A DNA stretch of 64,000 bases from Halomonas nitroreducens (GCF_003966155.1 NZ_RXNS01000001.1:310001-374000), one strand, 5' to 3'. Shown: positions 31,005-41,882, counted from the first letter of the stretch. Notes: generated from the sequence alone by a model not told the origin. Translations and numbers: made by a program.

Positions 31005-31725
31005 CGACGGGGTTCATGCTCCGGGCCTGCGAGCCCTGCATGATGCCCTCGCTCCCCATGCCCGGCTGCGTGTGGTGGCCCCGGACCGCGACAAGAGCGG
31101 GGCCAGCAATTCGCTGACCCTGACTCGGCCGCTGGCCCTGAGCGCCCTGGAGAACGGCTTCTACAGCGTCGACGGTACCCCGGCGGACTGCGTCTACCTG
31201 GGGGTCAACGGTGTCTGGGAGGAGCGCCCCGACCTGGTGATCTCGGGGATCAACCACGGCGGCAACCTGGGCGACGACGTGCTCTATTCCGGCACCGTGG
31301 CCGCGGCCATGGAGGGGCGCAACCTGGGCATGACCGCCATCGCCATGTCGCTGGTGGGCAACCGCCACTTCGACACCGCCGGGCGCGTGGCGGCGAGCCT
31401 GGTCGGCGCCGCCGACCAGCTGTCGCTGCCGCCGCGTAGCCTGCTCAACGTCAACGTGCCGGACCTGCCCTGGTCGGAGCTGCGCGGCTTCCGGGTGACC
31501 CGCCTCGGCTACCGGGGGCCGGCGGCCCAGCCGCTGGAGGTGAAGGACCCGCGGGGGCGCAAGCGTTACTGGATCGCGCCGGTGGGCGAGAACGCCGACG
31601 ATGGCCCCGATACCGACTTCGCCGCCGTGGAGGCCGGCTTCGTGTCCATCACCCCGCTGCAGACCGACCTGACCCGGCATGCGGCTCGTGACGACGTGCA
31701 GGATTGGCTGGATGCGCTCACCTGA
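30979..31725 (+). CDS. surE: 5'/3'-nucleotidase SurE
   Basis: Stationary-phase survival nucleotidase of 248 residues that dephosphorylates nucleoside monophosphates. The metal site is formed by [13 protein letters not shown] (residues 8-20) and SGASNSLTL, and [12 protein letters not shown] and [20 protein letters not shown] are conserved. The start lies inside the end of truD after AAGGAG. It leads into pcm, its usual partner. Confidence 0.96.
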   Translation: MRRLLLSNDDGVHAPGLRALHDALAPHARLRVVAPDRDKSGASNSLTLTRPLALSALENGFYSVDGTPADCVYLGVNGVWEERPDLVISGINHGGNLGDDVLYSGTVAAAMEGRNLGMTAIAMSLVGNRHFDTAGRVAASLVGAADQLSLPPRSLLNVNVPDLPWSELRGFRVTRLGYRGPAAQPLEVKDPRGRKRYWIAPVGENADDGPDTDFAAVEAGFVSITPLQTDLTRHAARDDVQDWLDALT

Positions 31726-31741
31726 TCTCCGGGGTGTCGGC

Positions 31742-32377
31742 ATGACATCCCAGCGAACCCGCGATCGGATGGCCGAGCGCCTGGCCCGCCAGGGCATCGG
31801 CGACCGGCGCGTGCTGCAGGTGATGGCCGGCGAGCCTCGCCACCTCTTCCTCGACGAGGCCCTGTCCCACCGGGCCTACGAGGACACCTCGCTGCCCATC
31901 GGGCATGGCCAGACCCTGTCCCAGCCGTGGATCGTGGCCCGCATGACGGAGCTGGTGATCCAGGAGACGCCCGGCCGGGTGCTGGAGATCGGCACCGGCT
32001 CGGGCTACCAGACCCTGGTGCTGTCGCGGCTGGTCACGGAACTCTGGTCGGTGGAGCGGATCAATGCCCTGCATCGTCGTGCCGGGGAACGGCTGCGGCT
32101 GCTCGGGGTGCACAATGCCCGCCTGCGGCTGGCCGACGGCGGCCACGGCTGGCCCGAGGCGGCCCCCTTCGCGGTCATCCTGCTCACCGCCTGTGCCAGC
32201 GAGCTGCCGATGCCGCTGCTCGCCCAGCTGGCCGACGGCGGCGTGATCATCGCCCCCGTGGCGGGCAAGGACGGCTGCCAGTGGCTGATGCGGGTGCGGC
32301 GCCGCGGGGATCAATTCGAGAAACAGCGGCTGGAGCCGGTGCGCTTCGTGCCGCTGCTGGAAGGAGTCATTCGTTGA
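31742..32377 (+). CDS. pcm: Protein-L-isoaspartate O-methyltransferase
   Basis: SAM-dependent repair enzyme of 211 residues for isoaspartyl residues in aged proteins. It carries the family phrase SLPIGHGQTLSQPWIVARMTEL and the SAM loop LEIGTGSGYQTLVLSRLV. The post-loop segment, usually TAAPPEIP, reads TACASELP here, which is divergent but keeps the general pattern. The start is set at the ATG at 31742, 16 bases after surE; an ATG at 31712 is in frame but overlaps surE and adds unlike residues. Confidence 0.92.
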   Translation: MTSQRTRDRMAERLARQGIGDRRVLQVMAGEPRHLFLDEALSHRAYEDTSLPIGHGQTLSQPWIVARMTELVIQETPGRVLEIGTGSGYQTLVLSRLVTELWSVERINALHRRAGERLRLLGVHNARLRLADGGHGWPEAAPFAVILLTACASELPMPLLAQLADGGVIIAPVAGKDGCQWLMRVRRRGDQFEKQRLEPVRFVPLLEGVIR

Positions 32378-33351
32378 AGCGTCATCTTGGACTCGTGCTC
32401 AAGGGGGCCGGCATGGGCGCCGCCGATGCGGTACCGGGCGTCTCCGGGGGCACCATCGCCTTCATCACCGGCATCTACGAGGAGCTGATCCACACCATCA
32501 AGCAGTTCGGACCGAGCGCCCTGGGCGCCTGGCGGCGCGGGGGGACGGCGGGGCTGGCGAGCCACCTCAATCTGGCATTTCTGCTGCCACTGCTGGCCGG
32601 CATCGCCGCCAGCCTGGTCAGCGTCGCTCACCTGGTGGTGTGGCTGATGGAGGCCCAGCCGCGGCTGCTCGATGGCTTCTTCTTCGGCCTGGTGGCCGCC
32701 TCGGCACTGGTCGTCGGCCGCCATCCCGGCGACTGGCGCTGGTGGCACGTGGCGCCCCTGGTGGCCGGCCTGCTGCTGGCCTACGGCCTGCCGTCGCTGA
32801 TGCCGCTGGTGGCGCGGATCGGCAGCCCCGACCTGGTACTGATGGTGGGCGGGGCCATCGCCATCAGTGCGCTGCTGCTGCCGGGGGTCTCCGGCAGTTT
32901 CCTGCTGCTGAGCATGGGGCTCTATGGCACCGTCATGGAGGCCATCCGCGGCTTCGACCTGGCACTGATCGCCACCTTCGGCGGCGGCTGCCTGATCGGC
33001 CTGTTCGTCTTCTCGCGGGTGCTGGCCTGGTTGCTGGATCATTTTCACACCGCCACCCTGCAGCTGTTGCTGGGGTTCATCCTCGGTTCGCTGCCGATGC
33101 TCTGGCCCTGGCGGGAGCTGGTGCGCTACCAGCTCGCCCCGGGCGGTCAGATGGTCCCCCTCGATTACCGTTACCTGACCCCGGGCGACTTCAGCGCGGT
33201 GACCGGCGAACCCGCCCAGCTGACGGGCGTGGTGGCCCTGATGCTGACCGGTGCCGCCCTGGTGTGGCTGGTCGGTCGAGCCAATCGCGACGCCAGCGCC
33301 CCGGCGCGCCCTGGCGCACTCAAGGACAAGGAGAAAGGTTCCGATGCATAA
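32374..33351 (+). CDS. DUF368 integral membrane protein
   Basis: Polytopic membrane protein of 325 residues with about nine helices. It contains the DUF368 repeats: GMGAADAVPGVSGGTIAFITGIYEELI near the N-terminus and LLLPGVSGSFLLLSMGLYGTV in the middle, two related PGVSG loops suggestive of an inverted duplication. DUF368 proteins have been linked to undecaprenyl-phosphate recycling in other bacteria. The start is a TTG overlapping the pcm stop (TTGA), with AAGGAG 8 bases before; no ATG fits. It replaces the small YqaA-like gene often found between pcm and nlpD. Confidence 0.88.
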   Translation: MKRHLGLVLKGAGMGAADAVPGVSGGTIAFITGIYEELIHTIKQFGPSALGAWRRGGTAGLASHLNLAFLLPLLAGIAASLVSVAHLVVWLMEAQPRLLDGFFFGLVAASALVVGRHPGDWRWWHVAPLVAGLLLAYGLPSLMPLVARIGSPDLVLMVGGAIAISALLLPGVSGSFLLLSMGLYGTVMEAIRGFDLALIATFGGGCLIGLFVFSRVLAWLLDHFHTATLQLLLGFILGSLPMLWPWRELVRYQLAPGGQMVPLDYRYLTPGDFSAVTGEPAQLTGVVALMLTGAALVWLVGRANRDASAPARPGALKDKEKGSDA

Positions 33352-34456
33352 GGTATTGCTGATTTCCGGGCTGGCCCTGACGCTGGCCGGCTGCGCCGCG
33401 TCCCAGCAGCAGGCGCAACCGGTCCGGGTCCAGGAGCTGTCCACCGAGCGGGCGACATCCACCCCCGCGGAATACACCGTCGAGGCCGGTGACACCCTCT
33501 ACGGCATCGCCTGGCGCCACGACATGGACTATCGCGACCTGGCCCGGCTGAACCAGATCGGTCCGCCCTACCGGCTGCAGCCCGGCCAGACCCTGGTGCT
33601 GGGCGGCGAGGGCCGCCCCGAGGGCGAAGCCAGCGGCTCGGCCGGGAGCGCCGGCACTGGCGCCGTCGCCACCGGACTCGGCGCCAGCGAGGGAGACGAC
33701 GAGTCCCTGGACTGGCTGCTGCCCGATGCCCCCGACGACGAGGCATCGGCCGAGGCCGGCGGCCAGGCCGAGACGAGCGGTAAGGCCAGCGCGCAGGCGT
33801 CGGGTGAGGCCGGCGGCGATGCCGCGGGGAGCGACGGGCCCGGGCCGGTCTATGACCATGAGAGCCCCGGCGCCGACGGCACCCTGAGCGAGGCCGACCA
33901 GGCCGAGCGCCGCGCCCGGGAGGCCGCGGCGGCGAACGAGACGGCCAGCGACGACGACGCACAGCCGGCGGAGACGGCGGCCTCGCAGGACGCGGCACCC
34001 GCCGACGAGCCCGATGCGGGCGCCAGCGTGGCCGGCGAGCCGGAAGCCCCGGCCAGCGAGCCTCGCCGTTACACGCCGGTGGACGAGGTGCCCTGGCAGT
34101 GGCCCGCCCAGGGCGAGGTCATCGGCACCTTCGGCGAGGGCGGCAGTGTCACCGCCGGCATTGATATCGACGGTCAAAAGGGGCAACCTGTCAAGGCAGC
34201 CGGCCCCGGCATCGTGGTCTACGCCGGCAACGGCGTCAGGGGCTACGGCAACCTGATCCTGCTCAAGCACAACGACCAGCTCCTGAGCGCCTATGCCCAC
34301 AATGACAGCCTGCGGGTGAAGGAGAACGACGTGGTCGAGGCCGGCGAAGTGATCGCCACCATGGGGGACAGCGACGCCGAGGATGTCAGGTTGCATTTCG
34401 AGGTGCGCAAGGACGGTCAGCCGCAGGACCCGCTGGAGTTCCTGCCGAAGCGTTGA
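33344..34456 (+). CDS. nlpD: NlpD-like lipoprotein, LysM and degenerate M23 domains
   Basis: Envelope lipoprotein of 370 residues that probably activates a cell-wall amidase during division. The lipobox LAGC places the lipidated cysteine at residue 17. A LysM domain (about 43-86, YTVEAGDTLYGIAWRH) binds peptidoglycan; about 170 residues of Ala/Glu/Gly-rich linker follow; the C-terminal M23/LytM domain (about 260-370) has GIDIDGQKG in place of the catalytic His-X3-Asp, so it should be an inactive activator. The gene starts within the end of the DUF368 gene and precedes rpoS, the usual order. Confidence 0.92.
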   Translation: MHKVLLISGLALTLAGCAASQQQAQPVRVQELSTERATSTPAEYTVEAGDTLYGIAWRHDMDYRDLARLNQIGPPYRLQPGQTLVLGGEGRPEGEASGSAGSAGTGAVATGLGASEGDDESLDWLLPDAPDDEASAEAGGQAETSGKASAQASGEAGGDAAGSDGPGPVYDHESPGADGTLSEADQAERRAREAAAANETASDDDAQPAETAASQDAAPADEPDAGASVAGEPEAPASEPRRYTPVDEVPWQWPAQGEVIGTFGEGGSVTAGIDIDGQKGQPVKAAGPGIVVYAGNGVRGYGNLILLKHNDQLLSAYAHNDSLRVKENDVVEAGEVIATMGDSDAEDVRLHFEVRKDGQPQDPLEFLPKR

Positions 34457-34529
34457 ATAGGCGTGGCGTGGAATTTCACGTCGTAGCTCGAGAGCGGCAT
34501 ACAATTACAAATCTTAACATCGATCGTTG

Positions 34530-34548
34530 GGGGCATGACCGATGCCCC
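34530..34548 (+). promoter_or_regulatory. Hairpin in rpoS leader
   Basis: GGGGCAT and ATGCCCC form a perfect 7-bp stem with a 5-base loop, ending 24 bases before the rpoS start. It could affect ribosome access; a transcript from a promoter inside nlpD would include it. Confidence 0.4.
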
Positions 34549-34572
34549 GTCGCAAACGTGGGGTAGCAATCG

Positions 34573-35562
34573 ATGAGCATGCTTGAACGGGACCTTCAGG
34601 ACGTGGATCTGGACACGGCCGCCGAGCCGGAGGAGGCCACCGAGGAGGTCGAGCTGGAGGCGGGCGCGGCCGACGACAGCGACGAGGCCTTCGAGAAGGC
34701 GCTGAGCAAGGAAGATCGGCACTACCATCACAGCCTGGACGCCACTCAGATCTACCTCAACGAGATCGGCTTCTCGCCGCTGCTGACGCCGGAAGAGGAG
34801 GTTCACTTCGGGCGCCTGGCCCGCAAGGGGGACCCCGCCGGGCGATCGCGCATGATCGAGTCGAACCTGCGCCTGGTGGTCAAGATCGCGCGACGCTACC
34901 TCAATCGCGGCCTGACCCTGCTCGACCTGATCGAGGAGGGCAACCTCGGCCTGATCCGTGCCGTGGAGAAGTTCGATCCCGAGCGCGGCTTCCGCTTCTC
35001 GACCTACGCAACCTGGTGGATCCGCCAGACCATCGAGCGGGCGCTGATGAACCAGACCCGCACCATCCGCCTGCCCATCCACGTGGTCAAGGAGCTCAAC
35101 ATCTACCTGCGGGCGGCCCGGGAGCTGACCCAGAAGCTCGATCACGAGGCCACGGCCGAGGAGATCGCCGACTACCTCGACAAGCCGGTGGAGACCGTCA
35201 AGAAGATGATGGGCCTCAACGAGCGGGTGTCCTCCGTGGACTACCCGGTGGGCAGCGAAAGCGACAAGCCGCTGATCGAGACCCTGACCGACGACAACGA
35301 CCTGGGGCCGGAGTCGACCCTGGTGGACGGTGACGTCAAGCAGCATGTCGATGACTGGCTGGCCGAGCTTACCGACAAGCAGCGCGAGGTGGTGGTGCGC
35401 CGCTTCGGCCTGCGCGGTCATGAGGCCTCGACGCTGGAACAGGTGGGCGAAGAGATCGGCCTGACCCGTGAGCGGGTTCGCCAGATCCAGGTCGAGGCGC
35501 TGAAGAAGCTGCGGCGCATGCTCGACAAGCAGGGACTGGACCTGGACGCCATCTTCGAGTAG
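34573..35562 (+). CDS. rpoS: RNA polymerase sigma factor RpoS
   Basis: Stationary-phase and stress sigma factor of 329 residues, sigma-70 group 2. After an acidic N-terminus it shows region 1.2 ([17 protein letters not shown]), region 2 ([19 protein letters not shown] and [18 protein letters not shown]), region 3 and region 4 ([20 protein letters not shown]). The nlpD neighbourhood separates it from rpoD. The ribosome site is weak, consistent with translational control. It ends in a strong terminator. Confidence 0.97.
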   Translation: MSMLERDLQDVDLDTAAEPEEATEEVELEAGAADDSDEAFEKALSKEDRHYHHSLDATQIYLNEIGFSPLLTPEEEVHFGRLARKGDPAGRSRMIESNLRLVVKIARRYLNRGLTLLDLIEEGNLGLIRAVEKFDPERGFRFSTYATWWIRQTIERALMNQTRTIRLPIHVVKELNIYLRAARELTQKLDHEATAEEIADYLDKPVETVKKMMGLNERVSSVDYPVGSESDKPLIETLTDDNDLGPESTLVDGDVKQHVDDWLAELTDKQREVVVRRFGLRGHEASTLEQVGEEIGLTRERVRQIQVEALKKLRRMLDKQGLDLDAIFE

Positions 35563-35586
35563 CGGGGCATCTCCCCATCGATCAGG

Positions 35587-35615
35587 GAAAGCCAGGACCG
35601 CGTCCTGGCTTTCTT
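35587..35615 (+). terminator. Terminator after rpoS
   Basis: GAAAGCCAGGAC (35587-35598), a CGC loop, and GTCCTGGCTTTC (35602-35613) form a perfect 12-bp stem 25 bases after the rpoS stop, ending in a short T-rich tail. Confidence 0.85.
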
Positions 35616-35771
35616 GTATATGCATCGTTGCTTTTTCTATTGTCGATCTTTTTCCTGGTTTTTGTTGCTATTCTGAGTCGAAAATTTGGCTCATATTGCC
35701 ATGAAATGGCGACAAATCTGGAAAATAATAGTCGGCCTAACTTCCCAGACGAACCTTCCCGGAGTGCCCCC

Positions 35772-36893
35772 ATGGCCCGTCCCCTGCGTGCCGATATCGA
35801 CCTCGACGCCCTGCGCCACAACTATCGCCTGGCCCGTGATCTGGCGCCCCGCAGCCAGGCGGTGGCAGTGCTCAAGGCCGATGCCTACGGCCATGGCCTG
35901 GTGCGCTGCGCCCGGGCCCTGGAGGGGCTGGCGCCGGCCTTCGCCGTGGCCTGCCTCGAGGAGGCGCTGGCGCTGCGCGAGGGCGGAATCAAGGCGCCGA
36001 TCGTGCTCCTGGAAGGCATCTTCGCCGCCGAGGAGCTGGCGCTGGTCGAGGCCCAGGGGCTGTGGATGGCCGTGCACAGCGACTGGCAGGTGGACGCCCT
36101 GCTGGCCTACCGCCCGGCCCGGCCGATCCCGGTCTGGGTCAAGGTGGATTCCGGCATGCACCGCCTGGGCTTTCCCCCCGAGCGACTGGCCGCGGTCTGG
36201 GCGCGGCTCGCCGCAGCGCCCGAGCAGGCTCGCGACCTGCACCTGATGAGCCACTTCGCTACCGCCGACGCCGAGGACAGCGACTATTTCCGACGCCAGT
36301 CGGCGTTGCTCGAGACGCTCGCCGCCGATCTCGGGGCACCCACCTGCCTGGCCAATTCCCCGGCGACCCTGTCCCGACCGGAGAGCCACGGTGCCTGGAA
36401 CCGCCCCGGGGTCATGCTCTACGGCAGTGACCCGCTGGAGACCCCCAATGCGGTCAGCCGCCGGCTGGCCCCGGTGATGACCCTGCGCTCCGAGATCATC
36501 GCCGTGCGCGAGCTGCCCGCCGAAGAGCCGGTGGGCTACGGCGGGCGCTGGCGCACGCCCCGGCCCTCGCGCATCGGCGTGGTGGCCTGCGGCTATGGCG
36601 ACGGCTACGACCGCCATGCCGTGGACGGCACGCCAGTGCTGGTCGATGGCCGGCGCACCGGGCTTGCCGGCAAGGTCTCCATGGACATGCTGACCGTGGA
36701 CCTCACTGACCTGCCCGGGACCGATATCGGCAGTGAGGTGGTGCTGTGGGGACGCTCAAGCGATGGCAGCGTGTTGTCGGTGGACGAGTTGGCCCGCCAC
36801 TGCGCGACCATCAGCTATACCCTGCTCACCGGGGTGCTGCCGCGGGTACCCAGACGGTATCATGGCGGTCCGTCGGGGACAGACCCCCATTGA
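35772..36893 (+). CDS. alr: Alanine racemase
   Basis: PLP enzyme of 373 residues that makes D-alanine for peptidoglycan. The PLP lysine is Lys35 in VAVLKADAYGHG, and RPGVMLYG, VGYGGRW and GYGDGY are conserved. The ATG at 35772 follows GGAGTG; in-frame codons continue upstream through an AT-rich stretch (35616-35770) that looks like promoter DNA rather than coding. The last eight codons lie inside a REP-like element, so the C-terminus may be an addition by that element. Confidence 0.95.
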   Translation: MARPLRADIDLDALRHNYRLARDLAPRSQAVAVLKADAYGHGLVRCARALEGLAPAFAVACLEEALALREGGIKAPIVLLEGIFAAEELALVEAQGLWMAVHSDWQVDALLAYRPARPIPVWVKVDSGMHRLGFPPERLAAVWARLAAAPEQARDLHLMSHFATADAEDSDYFRRQSALLETLAADLGAPTCLANSPATLSRPESHGAWNRPGVMLYGSDPLETPNAVSRRLAPVMTLRSEIIAVRELPAEEPVGYGGRWRTPRPSRIGVVACGYGDGYDRHAVDGTPVLVDGRRTGLAGKVSMDMLTVDLTDLPGTDIGSEVVLWGRSSDGSVLSVDELARHCATISYTLLTGVLPRVPRRYHGGPSGTDPH

Positions 36894-36952
36894 GATCCAG
36901 TCAATCAGGAGCCTTGCCATGGACAGGTGTCATCAAGGGGGGGCTGTCCCCC
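36875..36952. repeat. REP-like palindromic element
   Basis: The outer arms GGGGACAG (36875-36882) and CTGTCCCC (36944-36951) enclose two smaller inverted repeats, ATTGA/TCAAT (36889-36905) and GACAGGTGTC (36922-36931). The element covers the last alr codons and reaches the base before the next start codon. The structure resembles REP/RAYT-type intergenic repeats; no second copy was noticed in this window. Confidence 0.5.
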
Positions 36953-36953
36953 A

Positions 36954-37856
36954 ATGAGCAAGCCCAACTTCGCCCATCCCCGCTACTGGTCCACCTGGCT
37001 GGCCATTGCCGCCATGCACCTCGGCGCCTGGCTGCCCTGGCGCCTCAAGCTGTGGGTAGGCAAGGCGATCGGGCTGGCCGCCTGGCGGTTCGCCAAGCGG
37101 CGTCGGCATATCACCGAGACCAATATCCGGCTGTGCTTTCCGGAACTCGATGCCGACCGGCAGGCTGCGCTGGTCCGCGAGAGCTTCATCGCCAACGGCA
37201 TCGGCCTGCTCGAGACGGCCACCGGCTGGTGTCGCGATCCCGAGCACCTGCGCCACCGGGTGACCTTCCAGGGCCAGCAGCACATGGCCCGGGCCCAGGG
37301 GCAGGGCAAGGGGGTGCTGATCATCGGCATCCACTTCTCCACCCTGGACCTGGGCGGCGCGCTGCATTCGCTGTTCTTCCCTGCCGACGCGGTCTACCGC
37401 CCTCATGACAACCCGCTGTTCGAGCGCTTCATGACCCGGGCGCGCAGCCGGATCTTCGGCCGGGCCATCGATCGCCATGAGCTGCGCGGCGTGGTGCGCC
37501 GGCTCAAGGCCGGGCACAACGTCTGGTACTCGCCGGACCAGGACTTCGGCCGCGATGCCAGCGTGTTCGCCCCCTTCTTCGGCATCGAGGCCGCGACCAT
37601 CAAGCTCACCGCCAAGATTGCCCGCATGACCGGTGCCCCGGTCATGCCGCTGATCTTCCACCGCAACCCGGATGATCGCACCTACACCCTGGAATACCTG
37701 CCGCCCCTGGAGGACTTCCCGTCCGGCGACGAGGTGGCCGACGCCACGCGCATCAATGCCGTGATCGAGGCCGCCATCCGCCGCCATCCCGAGCAGTACC
37801 TGTGGCTGCACCGGCGCTTCAAGACGCGTCCCCAGGGTCAGCCGAAACTCTACTGA
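36954..37856 (+). CDS. LpxL/LpxP-like lipid A acyltransferase
   Basis: Late acyltransferase of lipid A synthesis, 300 residues, transferring a lauroyl-type chain to Kdo2-lipid IVA. It has an N-terminal membrane helix (about 15-35), the HX4D catalytic motif in IGIHFSTLDLGG, VYRPHDNPLFERFM and WYSPDQDFGR, all typical of LpxL rather than LpxM. It differs from the acyltransferase of region 1, which has HX4E. The start directly follows the REP-like element with no good ribosome site, which is odd. Confidence 0.88.
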   Translation: MSKPNFAHPRYWSTWLAIAAMHLGAWLPWRLKLWVGKAIGLAAWRFAKRRRHITETNIRLCFPELDADRQAALVRESFIANGIGLLETATGWCRDPEHLRHRVTFQGQQHMARAQGQGKGVLIIGIHFSTLDLGGALHSLFFPADAVYRPHDNPLFERFMTRARSRIFGRAIDRHELRGVVRRLKAGHNVWYSPDQDFGRDASVFAPFFGIEAATIKLTAKIARMTGAPVMPLIFHRNPDDRTYTLEYLPPLEDFPSGDEVADATRINAVIEAAIRRHPEQYLWLHRRFKTRPQGQPKLY

Positions 37857-37875
37857 CGCCTCGACATCGAGGCGT
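37856..37875 (+). terminator. Terminator-like hairpin
   Basis: ACGCCTCGA-CA-TCGAGGCGT is a perfect 9-bp inverted repeat directly at the stop codon of the acyltransferase gene. No T run follows. Confidence 0.45.
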
Positions 37876-38174
37876 GCCCCATCGGGTTGCCAGGGCCGTT
37901 GGGTCACCCACCTCGAGCCTTGCGTGCCGATTCCGTCGAGCGGGGCCGTCTCCCGAACTCGACGCTCGACGTGGAACAGTGGGGCGGCCGGCAGTCATCG
38001 TGAGCCCCGGGCGTCGCCGAGACATCAGGTGGGGGAAGTGGACGACGGTTCTCGGCGCCATGGGGTGGGTGAGCCGGACGAGCATCCGCCCGCCTGCGTG
38101 GTATCCCGTCGGCTCGAGGGCCACCAAGGCCTTGGGTGCCCTGGTGATCGAGGCGTGTGCTGTGGCAGGTCGGT
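37876..38174. other. Non-coding stretch
   Basis: About 300 bases without a supportable gene. A minus-strand frame of about 100 codons exists here but has no ribosome site and no recognisable pattern. I see nothing else. Confidence 0.4.
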
Positions 38175-38327
38175 TCAGGGGTGCTCGCTGTCCTGGGCCA
38201 TGGCCCCGCTGGCCCTCAGGGCGGCCTCGCGGCGTGATGCTTCCCGCCGCAGCTGAATGAGGACGGCAGCGCTGGAGATCAGCAGCCCCAGGGTCATGAG
38301 TGCCATCAAGGCGTTGAATACCGACAT
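38175..38327 (-). CDS. Small single-span membrane protein
   Basis: A 50-residue protein with one membrane helix (NALMALMTLGLLISSAAVLI, about 4-24) followed by a charged, helical tail (LRREASRREAALRAS). A GGAG ribosome site lies 8 bases before the ATG at 38327, supporting translation. I do not recognise the family. The next gene upstream on the same strand is a DUF2254 gene ending at 38488, so it may be co-transcribed. Confidence 0.5.
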   Translation of the reverse strand: MSVFNALMALMTLGLLISSAAVLIQLRREASRREAALRASGAMAQDSEHP

Positions 38328-38487
38328 GAGCGGCTCCGCTTGTGTTCGTTCAGGTGGGTGGGAGCTGCCATCACACCATGGGCACATGAACTGGGGATGA
38401 GTGGAGTCGCGAACGGGCGACGCGCCTGCTCCGGGGGAAGGCCCCCGGCCAGGGCCAGCAGGTGCGAGGCGGCAGGCGGATCCTCAG

Positions 38488-39837
38488 TCAACTTGTCGTC
38501 GGGGCGTGCGGAGCCACCGCGGGGAGGCGGGCCGGCAGGTCCAGGCGGTGCTCGCCCGCGGCCAGGCGCGCCTCGATGAACTGCCGGTCCAGCGGGTGGC
38601 CGGCACCGCGGGCCAAGACCTCGACCACCCGTTCGGCGAAGGCCTGCAGCGCCTCCCGCTCGGCATCGTCGGCGAACAATGACAGGCTCTTCACCGCCTT
38701 GAGCAGCGCCAGGCCGATGCTCTGGTCGTCGGCTCCATAGTGCAGGATGGGGGTGAACAGCCGGTGCAGCAGGGCGTCGAAGCCTTCCAGCGGCCAGGTC
38801 ACCCGTGGCCGGCCTTCGCCGTCGAGCAGGGTGTTGCAGGCCTGCCAGCGCAGGTGGTGGCCGAGCAGGTCGGTCAGTCGGTGCACGCACAGGCGCGCGG
38901 TGCCGGGATCATGGATGCCCGGCGACAGCGCCTTGACCGCCATTTCCATCAGCTGGGTCAGGCCATGGACATAGTGCTCGGCCACCGATTCCCCTTCCAG
39001 GTAGGTCAGCGTGGCCCGCGCCGAGCGGCACCATTCCTCGCTGGGCGCCGTGGCGGCCTCGATGTGCAGGATCGGCAGGTCCTGGACCACATAGTCGCCG
39101 AAGCGGAAGTTCAGGTGTACCACGCCGTCGAGGCGGCGGGCCAGACGGGCCAGGGCGGGGAGGTCGGCGTTCTGCAGGTAGCCGGCGCGTCGGGCATGGA
39201 TGACATGCCGCTCGCCGGCGGACGACCGGGAGGGTTGATGGCGCCAGCGGTCGCCTCGCTGGCGGGCCTGCAGGGCCCGCATGGAGGCGAGCGTCGAGCG
39301 GTGCAGTTCGGAGGCCACGGCATCGACCTGGATCGACTGGGAGGCGTCGTGGATGAAGAACACGTAGAGCGCCAGGCTGTGGATGACCATACCGCAGGCC
39401 AGGTAGATCGCCAGGGAGCGCCATAACGCCGCCTGGTCGGGGCTGCCGGGCACGATCAGCAGCATCAGGATGAACAGGATGGTCCCTAGGTAGTGGCCCA
39501 GCACCCACTGCCGGGGGCGTTCGGTGACCAGCCCGAACACCAGCTTGTGGGAGAACTGGCCGCCGGCCTGGGACAGCACCGACATCACCATCGAGAAGCT
39601 GAACACCACCAGCGAGATCATCCCGCCGAGCAGGGCGGCGAGCAGGGTGGTGGCCTCGTCCGGGGCGTCCAGGCGCAGGCCGAGCAGCAGGCCGGGCATC
39701 TGCTCGTCGACCACCGGCGACATCAGCGCCAGCCAGCCCAGCACCCAGTAGCACAGGGCCAGCAGGGTGGGCAGGTAGGCGATGCTCTTGCGGAAGGTCT
39801 TGAGCGCGCGGATGGGCCAGAAGCGCGAGGCGGTCAT
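38488..39837 (-). CDS. DUF2254 membrane protein
   Basis: Protein of 449 residues with four predicted membrane helices in the first 180 residues (for example LLALCYWVLGWLALM and LGTILFILMLLIVPG) and a large soluble C-terminal part. Diagnostic DUF2254 segments are VVFSFSMVMSVLSQAGGQFSHK, LNFRFGDYVV and LSPGIHDPGTA. The function of the family is unknown. The start is at the ATG at 39837, where membrane-type sequence begins. Confidence 0.88.
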   Translation of the reverse strand: MTASRFWPIRALKTFRKSIAYLPTLLALCYWVLGWLALMSPVVDEQMPGLLLGLRLDAPDEATTLLAALLGGMISLVVFSFSMVMSVLSQAGGQFSHKLVFGLVTERPRQWVLGHYLGTILFILMLLIVPGSPDQAALWRSLAIYLACGMVIHSLALYVFFIHDASQSIQVDAVASELHRSTLASMRALQARQRGDRWRHQPSRSSAGERHVIHARRAGYLQNADLPALARLARRLDGVVHLNFRFGDYVVQDLPILHIEAATAPSEEWCRSARATLTYLEGESVAEHYVHGLTQLMEMAVKALSPGIHDPGTARLCVHRLTDLLGHHLRWQACNTLLDGEGRPRVTWPLEGFDALLHRLFTPILHYGADDQSIGLALLKAVKSLSLFADDAEREALQAFAERVVEVLARGAGHPLDRQFIEARLAAGEHRLDLPARLPAVAPHAPTTS

Positions 39838-39912
39838 GGGCGAGCTCCAGGTGGGCCGTGCTGACGTTATGGCCCCTGCCGCGGCCAGGGGCAAGGGGGA
39901 CCACCAACGCAA

Positions 39913-39946
39913 GCGCCCCCCGGTCCGCAAGGGAGCCAGGGGGCGC
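39913..39946 (-). terminator. Terminator-like hairpin after ettA
   Basis: GCGCCCCC (39913-39920) and GGGGGCGC (39939-39946) pair across an 18-base loop, 22 bases after the ettA stop on the minus strand. The T tail is poor. Confidence 0.45.
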
Positions 39947-39967
39947 GGGGGCGCAGGACGGCGAGGC

Positions 39968-41629
<1,662 letters not shown>

Positions 41630-41806
41630 GGAATCTCACTAGTGTTGGAGGTTCGGGATTGCAGGAATCGGTGGCCCTCGATGATAGAGCCCGGAAGGGG
41701 GAAAGGCCAGGCCCAGCCAGGTTCGAGGGGTGAGGGACAACGGACGAGGCGCAAGGGGCAAGGGGACGAGGGGGTGGAAGCCAGCCCGATACAACGGAGA
41801 TTGCCG

Positions 41807-41882
41807 GAACCTCGAACCTCGAACCTCGAACCTCGAACCTCGAACCTCGAACCTCGAACCTCGAACCTCGAACCTCGAACCT
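41807..41882. repeat. Tandem heptamer array, about 10.9 copies of GAACCTC
   Basis: Perfect tandem repeat of a 7-base unit over 76 bases. Read on the minus strand it is (GGTTCGA)n and begins directly after the TAA stop of the small PA3496-family gene. The flank at 41700-41806 is purine-rich and low in complexity. A one-base variant of the unit forms the array at 44446. Confidence 0.95.

Noticed and set aside
35616-35770. N-terminal extension of alanine racemase through the AT-rich leader
   Set aside because: The reading frame is open, but composition, a ribosome site at 35761 and the conserved N-terminus place the start at 35772.
37819-38127. Minus-strand frame of about 100 codons in the gap after the LpxL-like gene
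   Set aside because: No ribosome site, Arg/Pro-rich and no recognisable pattern; not enough to call a gene.
41807-41882. GGTTCGA units as tRNA T-loops
   Set aside because: The unit equals the common T-loop core, but no acceptor, D or anticodon stems surround it; the match is a result of the repeat.
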